Below are positions 12,625 through 23,987 of a stretch of 64,000 nucleotides of DNA, piece by piece. The notes below the pieces were generated by a model. That model did not search any database, was not told where the DNA came from, and saw only the letters and a program-made list of their open reading frames with translations. Numbering within the stretch: position 1 is the stretch's first letter; every line of letters starts with the position of its first letter. The translations under genes were made by a program, and so were the position numbers. The stretch is from Amyloporia xantha. Lineage: Eukaryota > Basidiomycota > Agaricomycetes > Polyporales > Adustoporiaceae. The stretch is from contig JAYKKR010000040.1 of the NCBI GenBank assembly GCA_036971615.1, forward strand, positions 124,001 through 188,000, given 5' to 3'.

Positions 12625-14111
12625 CTACTCCTTTCCTTCATCTGATTCTGACCCACTCTGCTTCGCACTGACGTCTGCCTTTGTGTCATCGCCCTGAGCA
12701 GGCGCCGATATAGTCTTCGCTTTGATCGGGCGCTTTACACGGGCAAAGATACCCACCTCGGGGTCGCGGATGAAGTTGACGATGACCATGGGCCAAGACG
12801 GATGAGAGGGGATGGTGTCGTAAAACTCCGGAGCAAGCGCACGAAGAGCCGGCAAACGCGTCCATGGTACCGAAGGGAAATCATGGTGTTCGTTGTGATA
12901 ACCGACCTATACCAGCAATGCAGTCAGCTCTCTAGGTGGTGAAAAGAAATAGAACAAATAACTCACGTTATACGCCAGGATATTTAGCGGCCCGTAGTAA
13001 GAGTAGGTTTCCTGGTTCAGACCATCCCACACATAGTGTTCCGCGATGAAATGTCCAGCCAATGGGTGAAGACTTCCTGCGAAGAAACTGGACGCTAGCA
13101 GGTATATGAGCGGCCCTGCCCCGCATGTCTTGACGAGAACATAGTCAAAAATGACTTGTACCAGGAGATTCATGATGTGCCACTGTGTGAGTTGTTGCGT
13201 GCGCACGAAGCCAGGACGCAGGGCATAGAAGAGTATCTGAAATGTACTGCAAAGGTAGTCGTCAGTCACTTCTTCATGGACGTGTCAGCGCCTAAGGACT
13301 CACGCAAAGAATACTTTTCCGAGAACATTATTAAGACAGATAAGCTCCAGGCGAGTTGGAAGGTCAGTGTCGATGCCATCTTCTCCCAAATATTTATGAT
13401 GCTCTAAGTGATATCTCTGCGAGCAATGAGAAATGTGAGGAGTATTTGACCAGAGAGGTGCAAGTGTCATCTACCTTGAAAGCTGCAGAATAGGGAACAC
13501 CAATGGGCAGGTTCGCGAATACAGCCAGAGCTTTGTTAGCCTTAATGCTCTTGAACGCCAGGTTGTGTGTGATTTCATGGATTGCAAGAAAGAGATTGTG
13601 GTTGGCAGACGCGCCAATGACATAAACACACAAGCAGAAGAGCGGCGACAGAGGTTTCGTATTGCGCAAGAGGTAGGCTACAAGCAATTGGAGAGAGACA
13701 ACACCAAACACGACGTATTTCGTCAAAGGCTCCCGGCCCATGAGCTTGGTGACCTATAGAAAAGGGCATTGCATTCGATGCGTCGCCAAACACGTATTAT
13801 GGTACTGGTCTCAGCTACACACCTCCGGATGAGCCTTCATGATAGCCATGCGTCTACTGCGGTGTGGTTCTTCTGTCATTATCCATAAGAAGTCCGAAGA
13901 ATCCTGAGGAGGGGCAACATGGGTTCGGCCATCATCCTTGGACGTCGGATTGACCACTGTTGTTCTTCTGGGAGACCTGCCCTCCGAGAGGGACTCAGCT
14001 CCGCCATAGTAGCTAAAGTCTAATTATTGAAGTGCTATGAGCACTGACTGAGACGTGTTACAAGATAAATCACACACCGACAGGCACAGACGCAATATTC
14101 GAGTCTGTCAT
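12625..14111 (-). CDS. Sphingolipid delta(4)-desaturase (DES1/DEGS1 family)
   Basis: Integral ER-membrane di-iron desaturase that introduces the 4,5-trans double bond into dihydroceramide. Six exons: 14111-14078, 14019-13823, 13753-13475, 13416-13304, 13246-12967, 12906-12625, giving 394 residues. The family N-terminal signature is present (DFLWIMTEEPHRSRRMAI, then HPEVTKLMGREPLTKY). All three histidine boxes are intact: HEITH, HLEHH and HNEHH. Several hydrophobic stretches fit membrane segments. The start codon is on a 34-nt first exon, placed by the phase of the intron before DFSYYGG. The acidic/Ser-rich C-terminal tail is lineage-variable. Confidence 0.94.
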
Positions 14112-14670
14112 CGAGTTCGCCCTTACTGTAAGCTCAGCCTACAGCGTGCTGGCGGTGGGGAAAAGAGAGCAGTGCAACTTGTTTCCTGGGAGATTTCGGG
14201 ACGCTCAATCCTATTCCGGCGCCCGGCATGGGAGACGGTATTTGTACTTGTTGTTCAAAGGCTTCCGTTTTCAACAACCATAAACAAGTCGTCTATGTGA
14301 ATCAATTGTAAATGATCCGTACAGACGTTCTCTCGTTCCAGTCAGATACTTTCCTGTCGTCAATAAATCGTGGGAGGAGCTTGCAGTTTGCCTCATATTC
14401 TTCCTACTGGTCGTGAAACCGTTTGGAACAAGAAGCTGTAAGTCGTTGGAGTTATGCCAGTACATGATTACAATCAGCACTGGCCACAGGTCTCGTATAA
14501 CAGAATTAGTGCGGGGCAGTAGTAGGATTGAACAATACTGGATCCGGTTCGATTTCTGTCATTTGCAAGACATCAGGAATCCTATGGCTTTCAGCCTCTA
14601 TCCCCAAATCCTTTAGCTTTGCGGCTTTCTATTTGTCCAATTCTGCACGTAGCACAAGCAGGTCGTTGTA
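14112..14670. promoter_or_regulatory. Shared divergent promoter region, desaturase and Suz12-like gene
   Basis: 559 bp between two start codons on opposite strands. No further gene is visible. Promoter role is inferred from the divergent arrangement only. Confidence 0.45.
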
Positions 14671-17200
14671 ATGGACCAGCCTGTCAATGATCGCAATCGG
14701 ATTGGTACATCAAACGTAGCGCGAAAGTCAGCAAACTCCTATGAACCTCCACGGGCACTTGTTGCCAGGAAGGCAGCTGGCCGTGGTGGATCCGCGCCGA
14801 ATCTAGGTCCGCAGAGGGTTCCTGCAGCGGCGAATAGAAATTTACCGCAGCCTGGAGTCCTTGGACGCCGCCCGGCCGGTCAGCTTGTAACCAAGACTGC
14901 CGCTCGTCCGGCCTACCACAACCAAGGCGGCTTTGCCCCAGCACGTCAGCCGTCTCCGCCACGCGCTGTAGCCCGCAAGCACGCTTACCCTGATATCAGC
15001 AGGAATTCGAACGCTCAGTTCTCCTTTGCTGCACCACTCCCATCCCGAATCGAGCGTCCAACGAAGTCGTCCCCGATCCGCCCTCGCTGGTTCGTTCCAG
15101 ACGAGACCTCGGATCCTCCTGGTGCTCGGAGGCGACGCGATCATGATGATGTTGGCGCACGATCAGCTCCGCGTATGATGGCAGCGGCCATGGCAGTGGG
15201 CGGACCAAGGCGCGCCCGTGGGGCGCCTTCGAAATCAATCCTGGTGCGTCGGGAGGGCCATAATATCGCCCTACCTGCCCGAGATGGCTTCGTTGTGGGT
15301 CCCGATGGTATGGTGCGTAGACTGCGTTCTGATGAAGGCGAGCCTGTTGAAGAAGACGATAGGAACGCGTAAGTTAATGCACTCGTCCGGGTCCAAATCT
15401 ACCTCATGCGTGCTTTGTATTGTAGCGATTATAATGCAAGACACCTTTTCCCTGCGAAGGTTGCTCGCAAGACCGTCTTGATAGCGAAGGGCGCCCGAAA
15501 AACCGACACGCAGATGGCGAGCAAGCGCACAGTCAGTGCGAAAGCAGCGCGTAAGCTGAACGTCGAGAGTACAAGTGAATCCGATTACGCTGTCGAGGCT
15601 CCTCATTCCAGCTCGGATTCTGAGGCGGATACAGACGGGGATAATGATGAGGATGTTGAGCAGCTAATGACTGCGTTGGATGCCCTCACTCTGAGCACTA
15701 ATCGTCTGAAGGAATATAGGCAGCTACCATTCCTCTTGCGGAACTTGCGGAATGGCTTCCGGCACCGGTGTCGTTTGGCGAACATTCGTGTAGGACCGAA
15801 GGCTCCCCCGGGTGCTACCGTCAGCGTCCTGTATCGTTATGACTTGGAGGATGACGATGACAGCACTATCATCTCAAATGGAGACAGTGAGGATGAACCG
15901 GAACACGAATACGAAGAGCGGGAGGGCAGGATGATCCAGTGGAATTGTCCTTTGTGTCCGTTACATGGAGATTTCGACACACGGGAGATGCTAGACTTCC
16001 ACCTTCGGCATGATCATGCGGAAGTCAAGGTCGATTGGACACAGCTCACCCGGAACAGCGTATGTAGCGACAAAACTTAAATCTTTTTTCTTGTCGCTCA
16101 TGTGGAACATAGAGTCAAACATGGCAAATTACGCTCATCATTCCCGATGTCGATGACAGTGGATCGGAAGACGAGGAAGACGAAGACGACAACAAAGCCA
16201 ATGTCATTGAAAAAATAGCGCGAGAACAAACATCGCTACACTCAAGGTAAGGTAATTTTGCGACAAGGTATATTCGCTAAACGTATTGGCTCTAGTGAGT
16301 CGGAACAAGTTCCCGATCCTGAACTTTCGATGCCACCATCACGTACATCCGCGGAGGAGCAACCTCCTCGGCTGCCTTGTCCTGACCAACCCCCTATCCC
16401 TTCTCTCGTTGCTCCGGAGCCCGTTGGCGCGACACCGCCGCCAGCCGTGTTGATCCCAAAGAAATTTCGAGCATATTCTCCTACACCATCTAGAAGCGCA
16501 TATACGGACTCGCGCTCGCGGTCATCTACCGCTCAGGTGCAAAGGCAACTCGTGCCCAGAGGATCTCTTCCAGATCGCTATCCGACCCCGCCTCCTGAAT
16601 CTGATCCTTTGGGCCCCTCAGCACAACCCCCATATCTTTCTGATCAGCACGAAGGTGGAGAAACATTTTACTCTTGCCGTATAGGCGGACCACGTCTCTA
16701 CGACCTCCTCAACACGTTGTCTTTGGAGCCGTTCGGTGTGCTGTCGTGGATAATTATTGACCGGGAGGAAGAGTTATTTGAAATGGATGATGTGCGAGAC
16801 GAGGATAAGGTCATGCTAGCGCTTTGGAATAGGTGGATAATGCTTAACCGGCGAGTAGCCCTTTTTACAAGACTCGGATTTTAGCAACTGATGCTGCTCG
16901 GCAATTGCTCAGAACTACGTTCATCCTCAACGACTACTGTGAGGGTGTCATCGACTTCGTAGACGAGTATTGGCAGATGATCCACCGTGCAGCAGGCTGG
17001 GGCGCGTTGCGTGCCTTCCTTTTGGTGCGTCCATAGGCATACATTCTGTGGAATTTTTCTTCTGACAGCGCTGTCAGTTACTGGTCGCAAACAAATTTCT
17101 CGAGATGTCAGAGATTATTAGAATATTGAAACACTACGAGACTCACACAGGCATGGACTACTGGTACAAAGATGACCGGGATGATGCTTCTACTGTGTAG
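14671..17200 (+). CDS. Suz12/VEFS-box-like protein, candidate Polycomb PRC2 subunit
   Basis: Candidate structural subunit of the H3K27 methyltransferase complex PRC2. Six exons: 14671-15368, 15426-16059, 16113-16246, 16296-16850, 16913-17024, 17078-17200, giving 751 residues. The first 230 residues are basic and disordered. Next comes a zinc-finger block with CPLC, then HLRHDH (WNCPLCPLHGDFDTREM, LDFHLRHDH), resembling the Suz12 finger. After an acidic/Pro-rich linker, the C-terminus reads VMLALWNRWIMLNR, then CEGVIDFVDEYWQMIH and FLLLLVANKFLEM; I read this as a VEFS box (LWN core, then a hydrophobic helix). Intron 4 (16851-16912) starts with GC rather than GT; only this choice keeps both VEFS halves in frame, and the total length is then divisible by three. 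Known background: Cryptococcus PRC2 exists and includes a divergent Suz12-like subunit. Assignment here rests on motif reading, not a search. Confidence 0.66.
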
Positions 17201-18036
17201 GACGCCGTATCACTAGTGTTGGTGAGTTTCACAATAGTTCCATGCGTTGTGCCGTATACTTTGGTTTTATGTATCCTCTCAAAAGCTCGGCGCTCATTTC
17301 GACCATTGGTGTTCGATAGGGTACAGAACCTTGAGGTCTGAGTATGGCACTCCTACAGGGAGCTCGGCAGTCGCTTGAACTCTCCACGATTCACATATAA
17401 ATTAAAGTATTGGCCATGCCAAAAAGTGGCGACAATCGCGATCATATGCAATGTACACACGACACGATCGGGTGCCGACCCTTGTTGCTGTCGCGACTGG
17501 AGGCGGTAAATCCGTCCATATTGCAACGCAATAAGCGAAATGTTACTCAGAAGGCTACTTCGAAGCACCCCGCTGCGATCGATCGGAGTCAGGTTGTGTT
17601 CTCTCAGGCCCCGTTATTGCACAGCCTGATATACTTTTCTTGATCTGTCGAGGCTGGTACTTATGGATGAGCTGGGTGACGGGTGGAAACAAGACCGTGA
17701 CGTGAATTCAGCCACTATTCCCAGGCAACGATTATCAGATTACCAAGAGGATAGCCTAGAAGATATCCTAGTGAGGACGCTATCATGATCACGAACTATT
17801 GCCCGCTGACTTCGGCTGTAGGAGGGTGTTGTAGTCAACACAAAAGAAGATCTTAGATCACACCGTATATCCAACAGCTTCTCAGCTTGCCCTACAGTCC
17901 AGGAAGCGATATCCCATTCTGCGTGACCAAGCCGTGTACAACCTTTATCATCTCATTCCCATTCAGTTATCTTACTTTGAGTTATCGCTTGACAGTCATT
18001 GTTGAGTCCACACGAGTTGCGCATTGATCCATAGTC
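17201..18036. other. Intergenic, 0.84 kb
   Basis: 3' flank of the Suz12-like gene and 5' region of the short-chain dehydrogenase. Only short frames without recognisable domains. Nothing else seen. Confidence 0.5.
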
Positions 18037-19291
18037 ATGTCTAGGGATTCCCGTGTCGCCATTGTCACTGGCGCTGCACAAGGCATCGGACGAGAAATCG
18101 CGCTGCGACTCGCAGACGATGGTGTAGATGTTGCCGTGAACGACATCAAGAACAATGCAAACAATCTGGCCGATGTTGTTGAAGCTATCCAGGCGAAGGG
18201 AAGGCGTTCCGTTCCGCTCCTTGCTGATGTGTCCAATGAAGATGAAGTCAGGACTATGGTGGAGATGACTGTAGAGAAATTGGGAGGACTGGACATCGTG
18301 CGCTCCATCTACATCTCTCGTCTCGGCGATAGTATCCTAAGACAAACCTCGTAGATGGTGGCGAATGCAGGGATTGCCCAAGCAGTGGGATTTGTTGACA
18401 GTGCGCATTACTGAGCTCGTCAAAGAGGTGTTCTTAACCACGTTCATTCACCTATCAGCCAATAGTACGGAGACGTGGGATCGCACCATGGCGGTCAACG
18501 TGCGCGGCACGATGCTGTGCTACAAATATGCAGCGCTACAGATGATCAAACAAGGCCGTGGCGGTAGGATTATAGGTACTTCAGTTCACGGGGAAGCTGT
18601 TTAGCAGAATGTGTGCTGATGCTTGTTGGTTTACAGGAGCGTCGTCGATGCTAGGAAAACAAGGTAATATCATTTCATTATCACCTACACGATCTTTCCA
18701 CTGATGCCCTTTTCAAGGAGGAAACCAACTATCTGCCTACTCTGCTTCGAAATTCGCCGTGCGCGGCCTCACACAGTCGTTAGGTGACGACTTCATAATT
18801 TTCATCAAAACAACACCCAACCTAATGTCCAATACATTTGTAGCACTGGAACTCGCAAAGGATAATATCACTGTCAATGTGTATTGCCCCGGCGTGATTC
18901 TCACTGCACTGAGTACGTTCGCGTCTGAAACTATTTTCACACCTGATTGAACACTGCCAACAGCGGACATGTCTGCAGATCAACTTCACGGCGGGAAGCA
19001 TGGCTCCATGCTAAAAGTGGTGCGTAAGCTGCCATGATTCACCGCCCATCTTTCCGCTACAACTGTGCATTTTCTCGTGCTGATACGATGCAACACACAC
19101 AAGCTTCTTGGTATCCCAGTCAATGGACCAGATGCAGGCCCGGACGTCGTCGCGAGTGTTGTGTCGTATCTCGCCAAACCCGAGGCGTACTTCATCACTG
19201 GTATGTACCGTGAGGGTGAAGTTGAATCCATTTTTGATTGTTCCTTGTAGGTCAGTCGATTGACGTTAATGGAGGTGTGTATATGGGGTGA
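18037..19291 (+). CDS. Short-chain dehydrogenase/reductase, acetoin/diacetyl reductase-like
   Basis: Classical NAD(P)-dependent SDR. Nine exons: 18037-18297, 18355-18400, 18459-18575, 18637-18663, 18718-18783, 18844-18912, 18964-19019, 19104-19200, 19251-19291, giving 259 residues. Motifs in order: cofactor loop [16 protein letters not shown] in [12 protein letters not shown], the catalytic Ser region [10 protein letters not shown], active-site YSASK, and CPGVILTAL. The C-terminus [16 protein letters not shown] is typical of the acetoin reductase/meso-butanediol dehydrogenase group. The best general call is SDR; the exact substrate cannot be read from sequence. Exon 4 is 27 nt, and the intron before exon 8 (84 nt) is longer than the rest. 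Confidence 0.88.
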
Positions 19292-19503
19292 GGGTAGTCT
19301 GACTAGTTGCAATATCATGTTATTATTAGTCGTTGGAATAAGCTAAGGACATCTTGCTGTGCTTCCGCACCCTATCAGTACATGAACACTAGAGTCCTTC
19401 GCGCAAGAAGTCAACATTTGCGGCTAATACTATGTCCAAAGTAAGCAATTCGTAGTGATGTTCCCATCCACAGCACCAAAGGATCGTAATTGTTGAGACA
19501 CGG

Positions 19504-20806
19504 TCATGATGAACTTTGCTGCGACGACTCTCCATGCTTCGCGATCTCACCATTTACCTGCGCCGCAACAACAGCATCTTCCGGCATCTCTTGCAGGTTT
19601 CCTCTTCGTGCACGTCCTCGCGGTAGTAACGAGCCCGTCTCCGCAACGCGAGCCCCCCGCTCTACGCTTGCCCGCCGACTGTCGCTCATACCAGGACCCC
19701 TGCTCGGACTTCGGATGCTACCACGGCGCGGAAACGACCCACCGCGGTGTACGAGCGAGTCGTTGGGCGAGCCGAACGACGAGGACAGCGAGGGCGGCGG
19801 GACGGACGGATAGGAGAGTGGCGGTGGCGCGCCGGGGTAAGGCGCAGGAGGGTTCAACGCGAGGGATGCAGACGACGGAGGTGTCGTGATCGCTGTGGCG
19901 TAGCTCGTGGGAAGCGGCGAGGTAGAGGATGGCGAGAAGGGGAAGGGCGAGGAGGACGACTGAGAAGATGGGGAGTGTGAGAGGGGCGTCGTGGATTCGG
20001 ATATGTTGTTCGTCGGTCGGTGCACTTGCGATGGTGGCCGGGGAATGGGCACGCCGGGCATCGGGCGAGAGGAGTGCGAGTACTGGTGTTGCGGGCTAGG
20101 ACTCACGAGAATCGAGGTGGTCGGCGAGGATGCGGTCGAGCTGTGGCGCCTGTGGGTAGGCTGTGAATATGGTTCGACAGAGGAGAGGCCGATGAGGTTG
20201 TCGACAGGTAGCCCGAGCTACGCACATCATTTAGTGTCAGTTAGCCAACAGCGGACATAAGAGGACACACCCGTCGCCGATGCTCAATGAGTTCTTCGCG
20301 GTATATCTCGTTGAGCCTCGTCAATCGGATATAATCCCGCTCAGTGTCGACGAGCCTGTTCCGCAGCTGCTCGTTTTCCATCCGCATGGCCTCCAACATC
20401 ATCTCCGGAGTAGGATCTGCGACATTCCTTTGTCCAAAGAATGCATGCAGCCCCAGCCGAGTGTCGACCGGAGAAACGCTGCCACTCCCGTTGCCGTTCG
20501 CCTGTGCTTGCTGCTGTTGCGCCAGTCGCAAAGCGGAGATCTCTCTCGACAGCCTGTTGACATGGTTTTCCGACTCGGCCTCCAATGTGTTTTCCAGGGC
20601 GATCTTCTCCTCGCGAAGCTACAAACCGATATTGAATGAGGCCAGGCAGCTGGTGCACCGGCCCGTAGAGATGCACGCACCCGCTCTAGTTTTCGAGATA
20701 GCACATTGATAATGCGCTCTTCCTCCGCTTCATACTGGTTTATGAGGTCTTCTCTGCTGCTTGATGTCGTGGACGAGTATCGGCGGATAGGCGGGGAGAC
20801 AGACAT
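19504..20806 (-). CDS. Fungal coiled-coil protein of unknown function
   Basis: I do not recognise a named family. Three exons: 20806-20681, 20618-20271, 20217-19504, giving 395 residues. Residues 1-160 read as a long coiled coil rich in Glu/Arg/Leu (YEAEEERIINVLSRKLER, then ENTLEAESENHVNRLSRE and ENEQLRNRLVDTERDY), broken by a short Gln/Gly/Ser stretch. The rest is a disordered Ser/Pro-rich tail ending in a Gln/Ser-rich C-terminus. The ORF shows a GTGAGT at 20106 that looks like a donor, but translation runs through it in frame, so no intron is called. It is convergent with the SDR gene, 212 bp away. A scaffold role is possible but not shown. Confidence 0.75.
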
Positions 20807-22228
20807 GACCGTTGACTTGTGAAATGCACATTACCGCCACCCCTCGCCACCCCAGGTTTTAGCCTCAATCAGGACTTGTCTCGAACGCTCGTCGTCGCGA
20901 CGTCGACTGTGACTACCATCGAATCCTTTACCCCAGCTTCGCTTGAACTCGCCAATTCTCCTGAACAGTCTCAAAGGCAAGGATTTTGAATGTCAAACCT
21001 GAATAGACACTTGCTTTGCAGATCAAACCACACGATATCTATGCGGGAAAACTCTGGTGACGTTTTTGCGGTTGTCTCATGGCGGGAACTGTACGTCTTT
21101 TGTCTCCCTGATACACAATCGTACGCATATAGAATAAACTGACGAGTTTGCACAGGCTCACTCGACAGTTTGGTCACCGACCGTAGGCGTTAGTGACCAG
21201 CGCTCGAGGTTTAAACGTCCATAACTGCTGCGTTTGCTGTTTATCTACAGCCCAGCTAGTCCAGCAAGCTCTCAGTCTCAGCAAGATGCGCTTATTTGGT
21301 TAACTCATACCTCTTTTACTTGCATTCGAACAGACGCTTAGTATGCGAACTCTCATCGGGGCAGACAATTGGTTACCATTCGGTGCGTAATATCTCTCGT
21401 GATATCAAAGTCGGAAGTGGGCGGAGATGCCGAGTTGCTAGGGCTCAGAAGCGGGAGCAGTATGCTTCTGAATGCTAGGTCTGTCGCTGTTTGTTCGCGA
21501 ATAGACGATCGCCCTGCCTCTTGTTTGTGTGTGAATCATTATGGTGTATATCCATTGTACACAGTGCACTGGTCACTGGCCAAATTTTGGATTCGTTGAG
21601 CGCCATAGCGATATAGTAGTGAGGGCACAATGGGCCAATGACTTTGCCGAATTCGACTCCATGGGGAGGATTACTCCTTATGCATCTCGTCCTTGGACTG
21701 CTTGGTCCATGGCGGGACGGGTAATCTCACAGTCGGACCCCCTTCTATGTCGAGAGAACATTTGGTCTACCCCCGTCTGGTGGGAGGCTGCTTCTCGGCT
21801 GCGCGGACAATTCGTCTGCAGCTTGTCCTTTGTAGCACGAATTATTGAATAACTCATTCGATGGACGCGCCCCGACGGAGTCACATGACTTGTGTGTCGG
21901 AGGCGAGGGCGGCCTCGTGTTGTCCAACGTGCGCTGGGAGCACACGGGAGAGGCTCATGGCATCTTCAGAAGGGAATCCTTCGGCCATCCTGGACCTCTG
22001 GACCTCTCCAGACCCGCGGCATTGGCGGGTCTCCATGGCAGCTATCGCAGAATTACCATATGAGGAAGGGCGGGCAGCGCCACGCCCCCCGACTCTTCCC
22101 CATATGGCTTATCCGGTCGGGCCCGTCCCTATTATCTCGGAGTCACGGCGCATTAAAGGCACATCGACCCGGCGACGCGACGATTCACGGGCTCTCATCT
22201 GCTCGTCCACCTAGTGTAAACAACTGGC
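20807..22228. other. Gene-poor divergent gap, 1.4 kb
   Basis: Between the coiled-coil gene and the Hsp20-domain gene. Overlapping open frames of up to 122 codons occur at 21845-22260 in three plus frames but show no domain and no convincing splice structure. No repeats or RNA genes seen. Confidence 0.4.
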
Positions 22229-23465
22229 ATGTCATACGGATACCAGTACCCCTACGGTGACCTTTCCAACCCCCCTACGCCGCTTGTGTATACATGGGAC
22301 AGTGAGCAAGACCCAAGACAGCACACCGCGCAATCTCTACCTCCAACTACAAATCCTTATCCTGAACAGCAGCAAGCCGAACAGACTCTGCATCGGCCAC
22401 CACCCATGATCGACCTTCAAGAGCGTCCTTCACAAAGCATGTACCGCTTCGACAATATCACTCAAGAGCATTTTCAAACCGCAGCGCGTGTGAGCAGTGA
22501 GGAGCAAAGGTCAGAGACGACAAACAAGCGGCGAGGATCAAGCAGACCAACAACAGGCTCTCGCCAGAGTGTGACGCCCACAGGTGCAGCGGCAGGGCCT
22601 AGTAGGATGCCTCTGCGTGTCCCACACAGTCGGCCTGAACAGTCAGGGTATCATCCCTATCGCCGTCCGCCGTCTGTGGCTGCATCTGCTACGCCAGCGG
22701 GTCCTCCTGCTTCACCTGTAGTGAGACCGGTCTCTGCAACGCATGAGACTGCTACACATCAGAGGCTGCCTGGTGCAGCCAATAGTAATGTGATTGCTGC
22801 GCGCAGTGCTGCTGCTGCGACAGCCGTGTCTTGTCCAGCGATCGCTGTCTGGAAAGACCGCATACTGGGTCACCATGCAGGGGCCAGTTCCTAGTACGTC
22901 TGATTGTCGTCCTTTTGCGCGCCGTACCTCTTATAGCGAAACCCCTCCACTTTTATTTCGTTTCGAAGCTCTGATCCTGCCGGAGAGTCGACTCCGACTC
23001 CGGGACAGAGCAGTTCGCCAGTACGTCTGAGTGCGAGTGTACGCATGGCGCCTCCTACCGATTTGCACTTCAACATCACGGACAATGTCCTGATCGCTAT
23101 GCTCGACATGCCCGGCGTGAAAAAAGCTGACGTGCGCATCAATCTGGCCCAGTGCCCGTACAGCGGGGCGAAATTGCTCGTCGTGAAGGGCATTTCACGC
23201 CCGACTGTATTCGCCGAACCGACACACAGCGTGCGTGAGCACAAGTTTGGCGAATTCGCGAAGATGGTCGCCGTTCCACCTCAGACAAAGGTGCGTCGTC
23301 AGCTGTGCACGCGGCGCGCTCTGCTCATACGTCGCTGTCTCGTATCCTGCATATGTCCAGCCCGAAGACGTACACACATCGCTAGAAGACGGCATATTGA
23401 CCGTCAGAATACGCTGTGGACCATCCATGCAGACACAGCCGCCGCAAAATGTCGCCATTTATTGA
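22229..23465 (+). CDS. Hsp20/alpha-crystallin-domain protein with long disordered N-terminus
   Basis: Putative small heat-shock chaperone. Three exons: 22229-22893, 22969-23290, 23361-23465, giving 363 residues. Residues 1-250 are Pro/Ser/Gln-rich and low complexity. The C-terminal about 100 residues form an Hsp20-like domain: NVLIAMLDMPGVKKADVRI, VREHKFGEFAKMVAVP and PEDVHTSLEDGILTVRIRCG, which follow the usual order of strands (DMPG, the RxxxFG-type strand, and the DGILTV strand). The first intron (75 nt) is placed by phase so that the N-terminal frame runs into the domain. An N-terminal extension of this length is unusual for a small Hsp; it may instead be an Hsp20-domain co-chaperone. Confidence 0.82.
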
Positions 23466-23987
23466 AAATCAAAAGTACCACCATACAGCGACGCAGATTC
23501 CGTTCAGGACTCTTTCTTCAATCTCTAGTAATGTGTACGATACCCTCCGCGCCCGCACTGGACAGTCTCTTTTACGGTCAATAATAGTTACTAGTAATTA
23601 CTGTGTTCATATTTCACTGTGCAAAGCATCAACGACAAACCCAACTTACACACGTCGCCTTGCTTGTATTGAGCCTACAATGTATACCATCTCATCTCAG
23701 TTATTACCGCGAGAATATCTTGAGCCATTCTCGCATCGCGGATGTGTATGATTGAAGTCACTTTGCAGTGCGAATGTCAGAAGCTATCGCTCACAATCTG
23801 TCAACTGCATGTAGCATCATCTCCTTCGACCTGTGCAATTTTTGCGTAAGGCAATGTGTGTAAAGGTCAGTCTATTTCGTGGAAGAGTATTACAAATTAC
23901 CACAAGCAAGAGGTACAAATACAATATAATGTAGACGAAAAACAGATATGTTGACGGCAACCGGGCCCTTGGCTGTAAGCGTCAATG
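23466..23987. other. Intergenic between convergent genes, 0.5 kb
   Basis: 3' flanks of the Hsp20-domain gene and the IGFP-motif gene. AT-richer than the coding DNA around it. No gene seen. Confidence 0.5.

Noticed and set aside
20100..20110. GTGAGT donor in the coiled-coil gene
   Set aside because: The frame runs straight through and no acceptor of fitting phase is needed; treated as coding.
21845..22260. Three overlapping plus-strand frames upstream of the Hsp20-domain gene
   Set aside because: Arg/Pro-rich translations without domain or splice signals; likely GC-rich 5' flank.
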